Assembly (NCBI GenBank): GCA_002346435.1
Contig: DDZT01000123.1
Coordinates: 1 to 5,827, forward strand
DNA length: 5,827 nt
Source: Anaerolineales bacterium UBA3001
GTDB lineage: Bacteria; Chloroflexota; Anaerolineae; Anaerolineales; UBA11657
Direction: 5' to 3'
Below the pieces are notes generated by a model. It did not search any database, was not told the DNA's origin, and saw nothing but the letters and a program-made list of their open reading frames with translations. The number at the start of each line of letters is the position of its first letter. The stretch's first letter is position 1. The position numbers and the translations under genes were made by a program. Positions 1 to 5,706 of this stretch are shown one piece after another.

Positions 1-652
1 CATCAGTTATATTGAAGTCAAGTCGCTGCTCTAGTCGCACCGCTCTCAGCATACGAGTCGGGTCATCTATGAAACTTCGTGAATGAAGTACTTGCAACAG
101 GTTTGTCTTCAAATCCTCTAGACCTCCCCAACAATCAACAAGTTCCCCAAATTTGCCAGGAGATAGGTTGACAGCCAACGTATTAACGGTAAAGTCTCTG
201 CGTTGCAAATCCCACTTGATACTATCAGGCTTCACATCTGGAAGTTGTGCTGGTTTGTCATAGGACTCACTACGGGAAGAAACCAAATCCAACGAATTCA
301 AACCTGTAGCCGACACTAATTCTTCTGACAAATACCATTTTGCTGTTCCAAACCGTCGGTGTATAGTCACTTCACCACCAAATTCTGAGACGAGTTCATT
401 AGATAATCTTATAGCATCTCCATCAATAACTAAATCGAAGTCCACACTCGGTCTCCCTAACAACAAATCGCGCACAAAACCCCCAACTATGTATAGATCA
501 GCATCATTCTCATCAGTCTTGATGCTGATGTCATTTATAAAACTCAATAACTCAGATCCCAAAGCATGCTCAACTAGACTCGAGATATCTGAAAACGAAT
601 GCAGTGACATCAAGTCGAACCCTAATATTGATTTTACATCGTTATTACTCAT
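1..652 (-). CDS. cca: CCA tRNA nucleotidyltransferase / poly(A) polymerase family protein, N-terminal part (C-terminus beyond window)
   Basis: This class II nucleotidyltransferase most likely adds or repairs the 3'-CCA end of tRNA in the cytoplasm. I translated the minus strand by hand: 217 residues from ATG (652-650) with no stop before the window edge, so the helical body and C-terminus are missing. The head domain is textbook. GGFVRDLLLG lies at residues 57-66, the metal-binding DFD at 71-73, a third likely carboxylate at D122, RRDFTVN at 151-157, GGLEDL at 176-181 and DDPTRMLRAVR at 196-206. The template-reading EDxxR motif would lie beyond the edge, so CCA-adding enzyme and poly(A) polymerase (pcnB) cannot be separated here; CCA addition is the default. 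About 50 residues precede the first motif, which is longer than in many relatives. No Shine-Dalgarno sequence precedes the start, and a weak AT-rich hairpin lies just upstream. It follows the pentapeptide gene on the same strand after 151 bases. Confidence 0.93.
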   Translation of the reverse strand, partial: MSNNDVKSILGFDLMSLHSFSDISSLVEHALGSELLSFINDISIKTDENDADLYIVGGFVRDLLLGRPSVDFDLVIDGDAIRLSNELVSEFGGEVTIHRRFGTAKWYLSEELVSATGLNSLDLVSSRSESYDKPAQLPDVKPDSIKWDLQRRDFTVNTLAVNLSPGKFGELVDCWGGLEDLKTNLLQVLHSRSFIDDPTRMLRAVRLEQRLDFNITD

Positions 653-658
653 CTTAAT

Positions 659-677
659 AATTGTTAAAAAAACAATT
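659..677 (-). repeat. AT-rich inverted repeat in the leader of the tRNA nucleotidyltransferase gene
   Basis: AATTGTT (659-665) and AACAATT (671-677) are exact reverse complements around a five-base A/T loop. One G-T and one A-T pair could extend the stem outward. In the minus-strand transcript the hairpin would end six bases before the start codon at 652. The stem has only one G-C pair, so it would be weak. It could tune initiation of a gene that lacks a visible ribosome binding site, or it could be chance in AT-rich DNA. Confidence 0.35.
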
Positions 678-803
678 GTCTTTCGTGGTTTTGGAAGGTT
701 TTATGACCATAATAAAATGGGCTTAGCCTAAAAATACAACACCGAACTAAATTATCGAGATATAGTACTCAAATTGCACTTTGAATTATTACTTAGTGAC
801 CAA

Positions 804-1109
804 TCAGTATTCTACTAGCACGGACCCAGCCGCCTCAGGATCAAATCCACCAGGCCACTTGGTGGCATTGTTGTACTTCGACTCATACAATATAGCTCCT
901 TTAATATCCGCTGTGCTCATATCTGACCCTCTCAAATCGGCACCTCGCAAATCAGTACCACTCAAATCAGACCCACAAAGATTGGTCCAAGCTAGAGAAG
1001 CATAACTCAAGTTTGAATCACTGAAATCCAAATTTCGTAAATCGGCACTATACAAACTTCTTGCCTTAGCGGTTATTTCCAGCACTTCAGAAACAGTAAA
1101 TTTACTCAT
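804..1109 (-). CDS. small pentapeptide-repeat protein
   Basis: A complete 101-residue protein. Residues 22-76 form eleven consecutive pentapeptides of the A(D/N)LxG type, including ADLRN, TNLCG, SDLSG, TDLRG, ADLRG and SDMST. Such repeats fold into a right-handed quadrilateral beta-helix; at four pentapeptides per coil this is nearly three coils. Residues 1-21 are a short helical-looking N-terminus. The tail, ATKWPGGFDPEAAG at 82-95, is a recurrent ending of bacterial pentapeptide proteins (I recall the form TKWPEGFDP). No signal peptide or membrane segment is visible, so it is probably cytoplasmic. The fold is clear, but the function is not: some family members mimic DNA and protect gyrase, most are uncharacterised, and this one is short for a gyrase mimic. 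It reads away from the lipid operon, with 222 bases between them, so it may share the divergent control region. No clear ribosome binding site precedes the ATG. Confidence 0.88.
   Translation of the reverse strand: MSKFTVSEVLEITAKARSLYSADLRNLDFSDSNLSYASLAWTNLCGSDLSGTDLRGADLRGSDMSTADIKGAILYESKYNNATKWPGGFDPEAAGSVLVEY
931..975 (-). repeat. 15-bp DNA-level repeats inside the pentapeptide gene
   Basis: Three adjacent 15-bp units (931-945, 946-960, 961-975) share the pattern c-t/g-c-AAATC-A/G-G. They encode the SDLSG, TDLRG and ADLRG stretch. Nucleotide similarity beyond what the protein repeat needs suggests fairly recent unit duplication. Other units in 882-1046 are more diverged. Confidence 0.6.
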
Positions 1110-1188
1110 ACTATAAGATAATCGAGTTTACCAAAATTATGTGATTTAGAGACCCTTAACAATTTAGCACAAATCAGCCTTCTACAAG

Positions 1189-1194
1189 TATAAT
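1189..1194 (+). promoter_or_regulatory. candidate -10 box for the lipid operon
   Basis: A perfect TATAAT lies in the divergent intergenic region. The best -35 match is TTAGCA at 1164-1169 (four of six), with a 19-base spacer, longer than ideal. Transcription from here would give a leader of roughly 130 bases before the ATG at 1332. It is the best sigma-70-like match I see in this gap, but AT-rich DNA yields such boxes by chance. I found no equally good promoter on the minus strand; CATAAT (1141-1136) with TTGTTA (1162-1157) has only a 15-base spacer. Confidence 0.3.
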
Positions 1195-1274
1195 CATAAG
1201 CAGTAATTTCGGGTAGTTCTATACCAAATGTAAAACATAGAGAATACCACTTATCTTATCCAAAACCCTATAGG

Positions 1275-1302
1275 ACTATTGAAACAAGTAACTATTCAAA
1301 CA
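1275..1302 (+). repeat. 12-bp near-perfect direct repeat upstream of the lipid operon
   Basis: ACTATTGAAACA (1275-1286) and ACTATTCAAACA (1291-1302) differ at one base and are separated by AGTA, so they start 16 bases apart. They end 29 bases before the start codon at 1332. The single difference also creates a TTGAA/TTCAA inverted pair across the two copies (1279-1283 and 1295-1299). An 8-bp palindrome, CCTATAGG, lies just upstream at 1267-1274. The arrangement suits a regulator binding site in the operon leader, but no known operator is recognised. Confidence 0.4.
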
Positions 1303-1331
1303 GAAACCCATTTAGAGATCATAAATATCAT

Positions 1332-2525
1332 ATGAAACTTATTCGCAAACTTTTTGGGATGGCATTGTCAAACATTCTTGGCAAGAAATTGCTTGAAGAA
1401 AGCATAGACATAATAACACCCGATGGTCAAAGTATTCTCTCCAGGACAAACACCTCAAATGCTGCACACACCTTGGTTGTCAATAAATGGTCATTCTTTT
1501 GGGACATGCTCACCGGATATGACTTAGGTTTAGCCGAATCTTATATAAAGGGCAAATGGGACCATAATGATCTTACATCTCTATTCAAGTACCTTGCCAG
1601 TAAAACTGCAGATAACAACCTTCCATCAATTGGTAACATTGCCCCAAAGAAAATGTATGCGCGTCTCGTTCAAAGATTCAAATCTACAAACTCAATCAAA
1701 TGGGCAAAAAGAAACATAAGTCAACACTACGATATGAGCAACGATTTCTTTAAAACATTCCTCGACCCTAGTATGACATATTCATGTGGGATATTTGAAA
1801 CCTCAACAAGCAGTTTAGAGGACGCTCAGTACCAAAAAATAAATACTCTCATCGAAAGATCTAAATTATCCTCCTCTGATTCCATATTGGATATTGGATG
1901 CGGATGGGGAAGCCTTTCTACAACAATTGCCTCAAACCATGGAGCAAATGTTACAGCTGTAACACTTTCACAACGCCAATATGAATACTTTCATAACCTA
2001 TTGAAAAAAAATGATTTGAAGGGTAATGTTGATCTACAAATCACCGATTACCGTTTCATCAAAGGCCAATTTGATCATATTTTCTCTGTAGAAATGCTTG
2101 AGGCCGTAGGACATAAAGGCACGCAAGAATTTTTTCAGAAATGCGCTTCCCTACTGAAAAACGGTGGGACATTACAAATACAAGTCATTACAATACCACA
2201 CTCCAGATACGACGCATACAAAAATAACTGTGACTTCATACAAAAGTACATATTCCCAGGAGGCCTACTTTTATCTCTCGAGACAATCAAACACGCGGCA
2301 CATGCTGCAGGTTTTACCATATATAACGAAAGCTCAATAGGTTTACATTATGCAAAAACACTTAGTCATTGGAGAAAAAACTTTATGCAGAACTATGACA
2401 CAATATTAGAGCTCGGCTTTGAAGCAACTGATATCAGACGATTCCTTTACTATTTTTGCTATTGCGAAGGCGCATTTTTATCAGATGCTATAGACGACCA
2501 TCAACTTTCATTCAGGAAGGATTAG
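1332..2525 (+). CDS. cyclopropane-fatty-acyl-phospholipid synthase family methyltransferase (long form)
   Basis: A 397-residue SAM-dependent enzyme of the CFA synthase/mycolic acid cyclopropane synthase superfamily, close to the 382 residues of E. coli Cfa. The family moves a methyl(ene) group from SAM onto the double bond of unsaturated acyl chains in membrane phospholipids. Residues 1 to about 120 are the N-terminal domain, with a GLAESYIKGKW segment at 66-76. The catalytic domain shows HYDMSNDFF (132-140), LDPSMTYSC (144-152), the SAM loop DIGCGWGS (187-194), SVEMLEAVG (252-260), DFIQKYIFPGG (301-311), HYAKTLSHW (339-347) and YCEGAF (377-382). By motif alignment with E. coli Cfa, C152, E257, I286 and Y340 match bicarbonate-site residues C139, E239, I268 and Y317, but H266 is replaced by Q284. 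It could make cyclopropane or methyl-branched chains. The start is ATG with only a weak AGAG (1314-1317) upstream. First gene of the operon; its end supplies the next gene's ribosome binding site. Confidence 0.92.
   Translation: MKLIRKLFGMALSNILGKKLLEESIDIITPDGQSILSRTNTSNAAHTLVVNKWSFFWDMLTGYDLGLAESYIKGKWDHNDLTSLFKYLASKTADNNLPSIGNIAPKKMYARLVQRFKSTNSIKWAKRNISQHYDMSNDFFKTFLDPSMTYSCGIFETSTSSLEDAQYQKINTLIERSKLSSSDSILDIGCGWGSLSTTIASNHGANVTAVTLSQRQYEYFHNLLKKNDLKGNVDLQITDYRFIKGQFDHIFSVEMLEAVGHKGTQEFFQKCASLLKNGGTLQIQVITIPHSRYDAYKNNCDFIQKYIFPGGLLLSLETIKHAAHAAGFTIYNESSIGLHYAKTLSHWRKNFMQNYDTILELGFEATDIRRFLYYFCYCEGAFLSDAIDDHQLSFRKD
2514..2521 (+). promoter_or_regulatory. strong Shine-Dalgarno that fixes the TTG start of the second methyltransferase
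   Basis: AGGAAGGA lies within the last codons of the first methyltransferase, eight bases before TTG at 2530. The downstream frame is closed by a TAG at 2491-2493, and TTG is the first conventional start after it. This is the only strong ribosome binding site in the operon, so the second gene may be initiated independently as well as by coupling. Confidence 0.75.
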
Positions 2526-2529
2526 AGCC

Positions 2530-3549
2530 TTGTGGTACGATCTCCCAATTGACTATGGCATACTTTCGGAACGGACACTTAGAGCGCTGGTATCATATCG
2601 GCTCCGAAAATATAGCCAAATGGTTGCTAGACTAAACCAGCAGCAGATACTAGATATTCAACAAACATTTTGCCAAGAATGCTCTAGCGGTCCAATAGCA
2701 ATAAACACCAAAGACGCTAACCGACAGCATTATGAAGTTCCTCTTGACTTCTTTACTCATGTTCTAAGCAAAAATATGAAGTACAGTGGCTCCATATGGC
2801 AAAAACAAATGAGCCTCGAAGATTCAGATAAAACAACCCTAGATTGCTACATAGACAGAGCTCGGATGTATGATGGCCATGAAGTGTTAGAACTAGGTGC
2901 TGGATGGGGAGCATTGTCACTCCATATAGCCGAAAAATACAAAAACACTAACGTAACTACAGTGACAAACTCCCATACACAAAAAAGATATATAAACAAT
3001 AAAATTAGAGATATGAAACTAACTAATATTACTGTCATTCAGTCAGATATCAATGATTTCTCTACTAATGGTCATTTTGACACAATATTTTCCATCGAAA
3101 TGTTTGAACATTTGCGAAATCCAAGAGCGCTCCTCAACAAAATTAGAAGATGGCTTCAGCCAGATGGAAAGTTATTCATACAGGTGTTCTCTCACAATAA
3201 ATACCCGCAGTTTTTCGATAATCCAAGATCATCATGGATGGCACGCCATTTCTTTACCGGAGGGATGATGCCATACGCAGGTTTTTTCAGCGACATATGT
3301 GATTCTTTGGAAACAGAAAGACAATGGGTTATTTCCGGCACACATTACCACAAAACACTGGAAAACTGGTTACACAAACTTGATTGTAATAACAATCAGC
3401 TGTTATCTTCTCTACAAACATCGTGGCCGAAGACACAATCCCAAATATATATAAATCGATATCGTATGTTCTTGCTTATTTGTTCAGAAATGTTTAGATT
3501 TAATAAAGGTCAAGACTGGCATACCATGCACTACCTTTTTCAAAAGTAA
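2530..3549 (+). CDS. second CFA-like SAM-dependent methyltransferase (short form, coclaurine N-methyltransferase-like branch)
   Basis: A 339-residue protein of the same superfamily as its neighbour but another branch, without the long N-terminal domain. The TTG start is supported by a strong ribosome binding site and by an N-terminus typical of this branch (DYGILSERTLRALV at 8-21, SGPIAI at 53-58, RQHYEVP at 65-71). Other motifs are the SAM loop ELGAGWGALS (121-130; usual GCGWG has Ala for Cys), TNSHTQKRYI (146-155), IEMFEHLRN (189-197), WMARHFFTGGMMP (236-248), HYHKTLENWL (272-281) and HYLF (334-337). Relatives include plant coclaurine N-methyltransferase, but bacterial ones are generally annotated as CFA-like, and the operon argues for a lipid substrate. 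The bicarbonate-site Cys of E. coli Cfa (C139) is G87 here and His266 is Q218, while Glu (E193) and Tyr (Y273) remain. It may therefore catalyse simple methylation or a different step from the first enzyme. Four bases separate the genes. Confidence 0.9.
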   Translation: MWYDLPIDYGILSERTLRALVSYRLRKYSQMVARLNQQQILDIQQTFCQECSSGPIAINTKDANRQHYEVPLDFFTHVLSKNMKYSGSIWQKQMSLEDSDKTTLDCYIDRARMYDGHEVLELGAGWGALSLHIAEKYKNTNVTTVTNSHTQKRYINNKIRDMKLTNITVIQSDINDFSTNGHFDTIFSIEMFEHLRNPRALLNKIRRWLQPDGKLFIQVFSHNKYPQFFDNPRSSWMARHFFTGGMMPYAGFFSDICDSLETERQWVISGTHYHKTLENWLHKLDCNNNQLLSSLQTSWPKTQSQIYINRYRMFLLICSEMFRFNKGQDWHTMHYLFQK

Positions 3550-3550
3550 A

Positions 3551-4819
3551 ATGGTGCGCAAACTGGATATTGCAATAATAGGTGCTGGTATTTCAGGCAT
3601 CGCTGCTGCACATCATCTACAACACAATCATAGAGTAACTCTATTTGAACAGAAAAGCCAAATTGGAGGTCACGCAAATACAGTGCGTGTTAAAGATAAA
3701 CTTGGAGAAGAATGTGATATTGACACTGGTTTTATAGTATTTAATGACAAGAATTATCCACTGTTTTCAGACTTTCTTTCTGAACTTAAGGTAAGAGTAA
3801 AATCGACTGATATGTCATTTTCTTACACTAACAACCATAAAAACATATCATATGCTGGTACACCCGAATCAGTAATTCAAATATTAAAAACTCCTAGCCG
3901 CCTAAACGATATCAAAACACTATTTAATATCTACAGATACTCTAAAGCACTCAAGAAAACCGTGGACGACTCTTCCTTGAACAATATTTCAATTCGTGAG
4001 CATTTATTAAAGATTGGTTGTCCTCCAGACACTATAGAACACTATTTTGTCCCAATAGCTTCAGCAATATGGTCATGCGACAACATGGACTCAGGTGATA
4101 TACCAGCAAATGCTTATATAAACTTTTTCAACAACCATGGCTTACTAGGTCTGTTTGACAGGCCTCATTGGTATACAATCACGGGCGGTAGCAAAGAATA
4201 CATCAACAACTTCAAGGGTCAATTTAAGGGTGATGTCGTCACCGATCAAGAAATTTCAAATGTACAAGAGACTGATCAAAAAGTGACCGTAAGTTGCTCA
4301 AATCATGCCACTTATGATTTTGACAAAGTAATTATGGCTACTCACGCTGATACAACTTTGCAAATCGTTACTTCACTACCTACCGCCAAATCATCTATAC
4401 TCGAATCGCATAGATATACTCACAACAATGTATTTCTACACACAGATGCCAACCTTATGCCTAATGAACGTGAAGTATGGGCATGCTGGAATGCAATATC
4501 TTACTTAGGTACCGATGATCTTACTAAGACATATGTGAGTTATTTTTCTAATAGATTACAAAAACTAAATACTAAAACTCAATTCTTTATAACCCTCAAT
4601 CCACCCACTCTACCAAAGGATGATTGCATTTTATATGAGACCACCTACAGTCATCCAGTATTGGTAAAATCCTCGAATGCCAACAAAGACGATTTCTATA
4701 ATCTCAATAAAAATGGCAATATATTGTTTTGTGGAGCATATCTAGGATATGGTTTTCATGAAGATGGTTTCAGGTCGGGTAAATTAGTCGCGGACATCTT
4801 ATTACAAACCATAAATTAA
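3551..4819 (+). CDS. FAD/NAD(P)-binding oxidoreductase, COG2907 (amine-oxidase-like) family
   Basis: A 422-residue flavoprotein. The N-terminal Rossmann fold has IIGAGISG (9-16) with GxGxxG at 11-16, the ribose-binding acidic residue E33 at the end of strand 2, and IGGHANTV (38-45). DTGFIVFN (58-65), AIWSC (172-176), WYTITGGSKEYI (207-218) and the C-terminal FAD-binding stretch FCGAYLGYGFHEDG (393-406) are hallmarks of COG2907. This family recurs beside CFA-like and DUF1365 genes, and plant cyclopropane synthases carry a related FAD oxidase domain fused to the CFA domain. The reaction is not established from sequence; I infer oxidation, desaturation or reduction of an acyl chain handled by the methyltransferases. 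No signal peptide or membrane helix is evident. The start codon lies one base after the preceding stop and lacks a Shine-Dalgarno sequence, so translation probably relies on termination-reinitiation. Confidence 0.92.
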   Translation: MVRKLDIAIIGAGISGIAAAHHLQHNHRVTLFEQKSQIGGHANTVRVKDKLGEECDIDTGFIVFNDKNYPLFSDFLSELKVRVKSTDMSFSYTNNHKNISYAGTPESVIQILKTPSRLNDIKTLFNIYRYSKALKKTVDDSSLNNISIREHLLKIGCPPDTIEHYFVPIASAIWSCDNMDSGDIPANAYINFFNNHGLLGLFDRPHWYTITGGSKEYINNFKGQFKGDVVTDQEISNVQETDQKVTVSCSNHATYDFDKVIMATHADTTLQIVTSLPTAKSSILESHRYTHNNVFLHTDANLMPNEREVWACWNAISYLGTDDLTKTYVSYFSNRLQKLNTKTQFFITLNPPTLPKDDCILYETTYSHPVLVKSSNANKDDFYNLNKNGNILFCGAYLGYGFHEDGFRSGKLVADILLQTIN

Positions 4820-4821
4820 TT

Positions 4822-5631
4822 ATGAAACATCCATCTATTGCTATTGGCACTCTCACTCATACTAGAAAAGGTAAACTGACAAATTCCTTTCAGTACAAAC
4901 ACACTATGTTGATAGTAGATTTGGAGAAAATACTAAGAGAGCGCCAACTTCCATGGCCACTACAATATAACCGAAATGGAATAATATCAATACGCGATAC
5001 AGATTATATAGATCATTCTGATCAACATATTTACGACAAACTTGCATCTAAAGTCAGTAGTACATCATCTCGTATATCAACTGAGGATACGGTACTCTTG
5101 TTGACTACCCCATCAGTTCTAGGATACTCCTTTAATCCAGCAGCGTTCTACTTCATTTGCGACAATAAGGCAAGATTAAAAGGTGCGGTAGTAGAAGTAC
5201 ATAACACATTTGGAGAATCTCACCTTTACTGCTTGAACAAGGAAACGTTGATTGCCAATAACAAATCACACAAAACCAACAAAGAATTCCATGTATCGCC
5301 CTTCTTGGATAGAAGTGGTCATTACGAATTCGAATTCGATCTATCAGAAACTTTTGTAGACATATCGATACGCCTCTATCAGGAAGAACAACTAATCATG
5401 TTAACCAAATTCGTTAGTAACCTTATACCTATGAATACTAGCCAACTTTTAAAGACCTATCCACGCATAGCAATCTCAGTATTGCTTACTGAATTCCGTA
5501 TACTCCGTCAGGCATACAAGCTTTTCTTCAAGAAAAAAGCACCTTTTTATGAAAAACCTAACCCTTTACAAAACACAGGCGTAGCTACATCAAAAGGATA
5601 TATTTCCAGATTGAAAATTCCATTCACATAG
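4822..5631 (+). CDS. DUF1365 (COG3496) domain protein
   Basis: A 269-residue protein matching DUF1365 along nearly its whole length: GTLTHTR (9-15), NSFQYK (21-26), MLIVDLE (29-35), LLTTPSVLGYSFNPAAFYF (93-111), VVEVHNTFGESHLY (123-136), KEFHVSPF (154-161) and a C-terminal RQAYKLFFKKKAPF-type segment. The biochemical role of DUF1365 is not known to me. It is found with CFA-like methyltransferases and COG2907 flavoproteins, and the conserved EVxNTFGE and FHVSPF motifs suggest a real binding or catalytic site. As last gene of the operon it presumably works in the same lipid-modifying pathway. Conserved histidines (H13, H127, H134, H157) could be metal or substrate ligands, which is a guess. ATG follows the previous stop after two bases, in AAATTAATT with no Shine-Dalgarno sequence, so it is probably translationally coupled. 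No convincing terminator follows. Confidence 0.9.
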   Translation: MKHPSIAIGTLTHTRKGKLTNSFQYKHTMLIVDLEKILRERQLPWPLQYNRNGIISIRDTDYIDHSDQHIYDKLASKVSSTSSRISTEDTVLLLTTPSVLGYSFNPAAFYFICDNKARLKGAVVEVHNTFGESHLYCLNKETLIANNKSHKTNKEFHVSPFLDRSGHYEFEFDLSETFVDISIRLYQEEQLIMLTKFVSNLIPMNTSQLLKTYPRIAISVLLTEFRILRQAYKLFFKKKAPFYEKPNPLQNTGVATSKGYISRLKIPFT

Positions 5632-5659
5632 GCCTATTGGCTAATGTTTATTCACTTTC

Positions 5660-5691
5660 TTGCAAATAGTCATGCGGGTATATAATTACCC
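5660..5691 (+). promoter_or_regulatory. candidate promoter with inverted repeat around the -10 box, upstream of the dehydrogenase
   Basis: A perfect TATAAT (5681-5686) lies 15 bases after TTGCAA (5660-5665), a four-of-six -35 match; the spacer is short. The -10 box is bracketed exactly by GGGTA (5676-5680) and TACCC (5687-5691), forming a 5-bp inverted repeat that could be a repressor operator. Transcription would start near 5693, leaving a leader of only about 14 bases before ATG at 5707. This suggests the dehydrogenase gene has its own promoter rather than depending only on the upstream operon. Confidence 0.45.
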
Positions 5692-5706
5692 ACAGGTTAT
5701 AACGAC

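Noticed and set aside
497..529. Perfect 10-bp inverted repeat (ATCAGCATCA / TGATGCTGAT) with a 13-base loop.
   Set aside because: It falls inside the tRNA nucleotidyltransferase coding region, where the codons for Asp-Ile-Ser and Asp-Ala-Asp explain it; no sign of a regulatory role.
720..728. GGCTTAGCC, considered as a terminator of the pentapeptide gene on the minus strand.
   Set aside because: Only a three-base-pair stem, although a T-rich stretch follows on the minus strand.
489..731. Plus-strand open frame of 80 codons overlapping the start of the tRNA nucleotidyltransferase gene.
   Set aside because: Mostly antisense to the conserved enzyme, with no recognisable domain.
931..975. Short regularly spaced repeats considered as a CRISPR or iteron array.
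   Set aside because: The 15-bp period has no spacers and exactly matches the pentapeptide coding period.
781..1005. Plus-strand open frame of 74 codons opposite the pentapeptide gene.
   Set aside because: It is the antisense of the repeat array, resembles no known family, and the minus strand gives an unmistakable pentapeptide protein.
2135..2320. Minus-strand open frame inside the first methyltransferase; similar short frames lie at 2847-3038 (minus) and 3053-3268 (plus).
   Set aside because: All lie within strongly conserved coding sequence on the plus strand and show no domain of their own.
5326..5340. Tandem GAATTC sites considered as a cloning junction.
   Set aside because: They encode the Glu-Phe-Glu-Phe stretch of an uninterrupted DUF1365 protein, so there is no junction.
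5628..5643. ATAGGCCTAT palindrome and a TAGGCC/GGCTA hairpin at the end of the DUF1365 gene, considered as an operon terminator.
   Set aside because: The stem is short and bulged and no T-tract follows, so it does not qualify as an intrinsic terminator.
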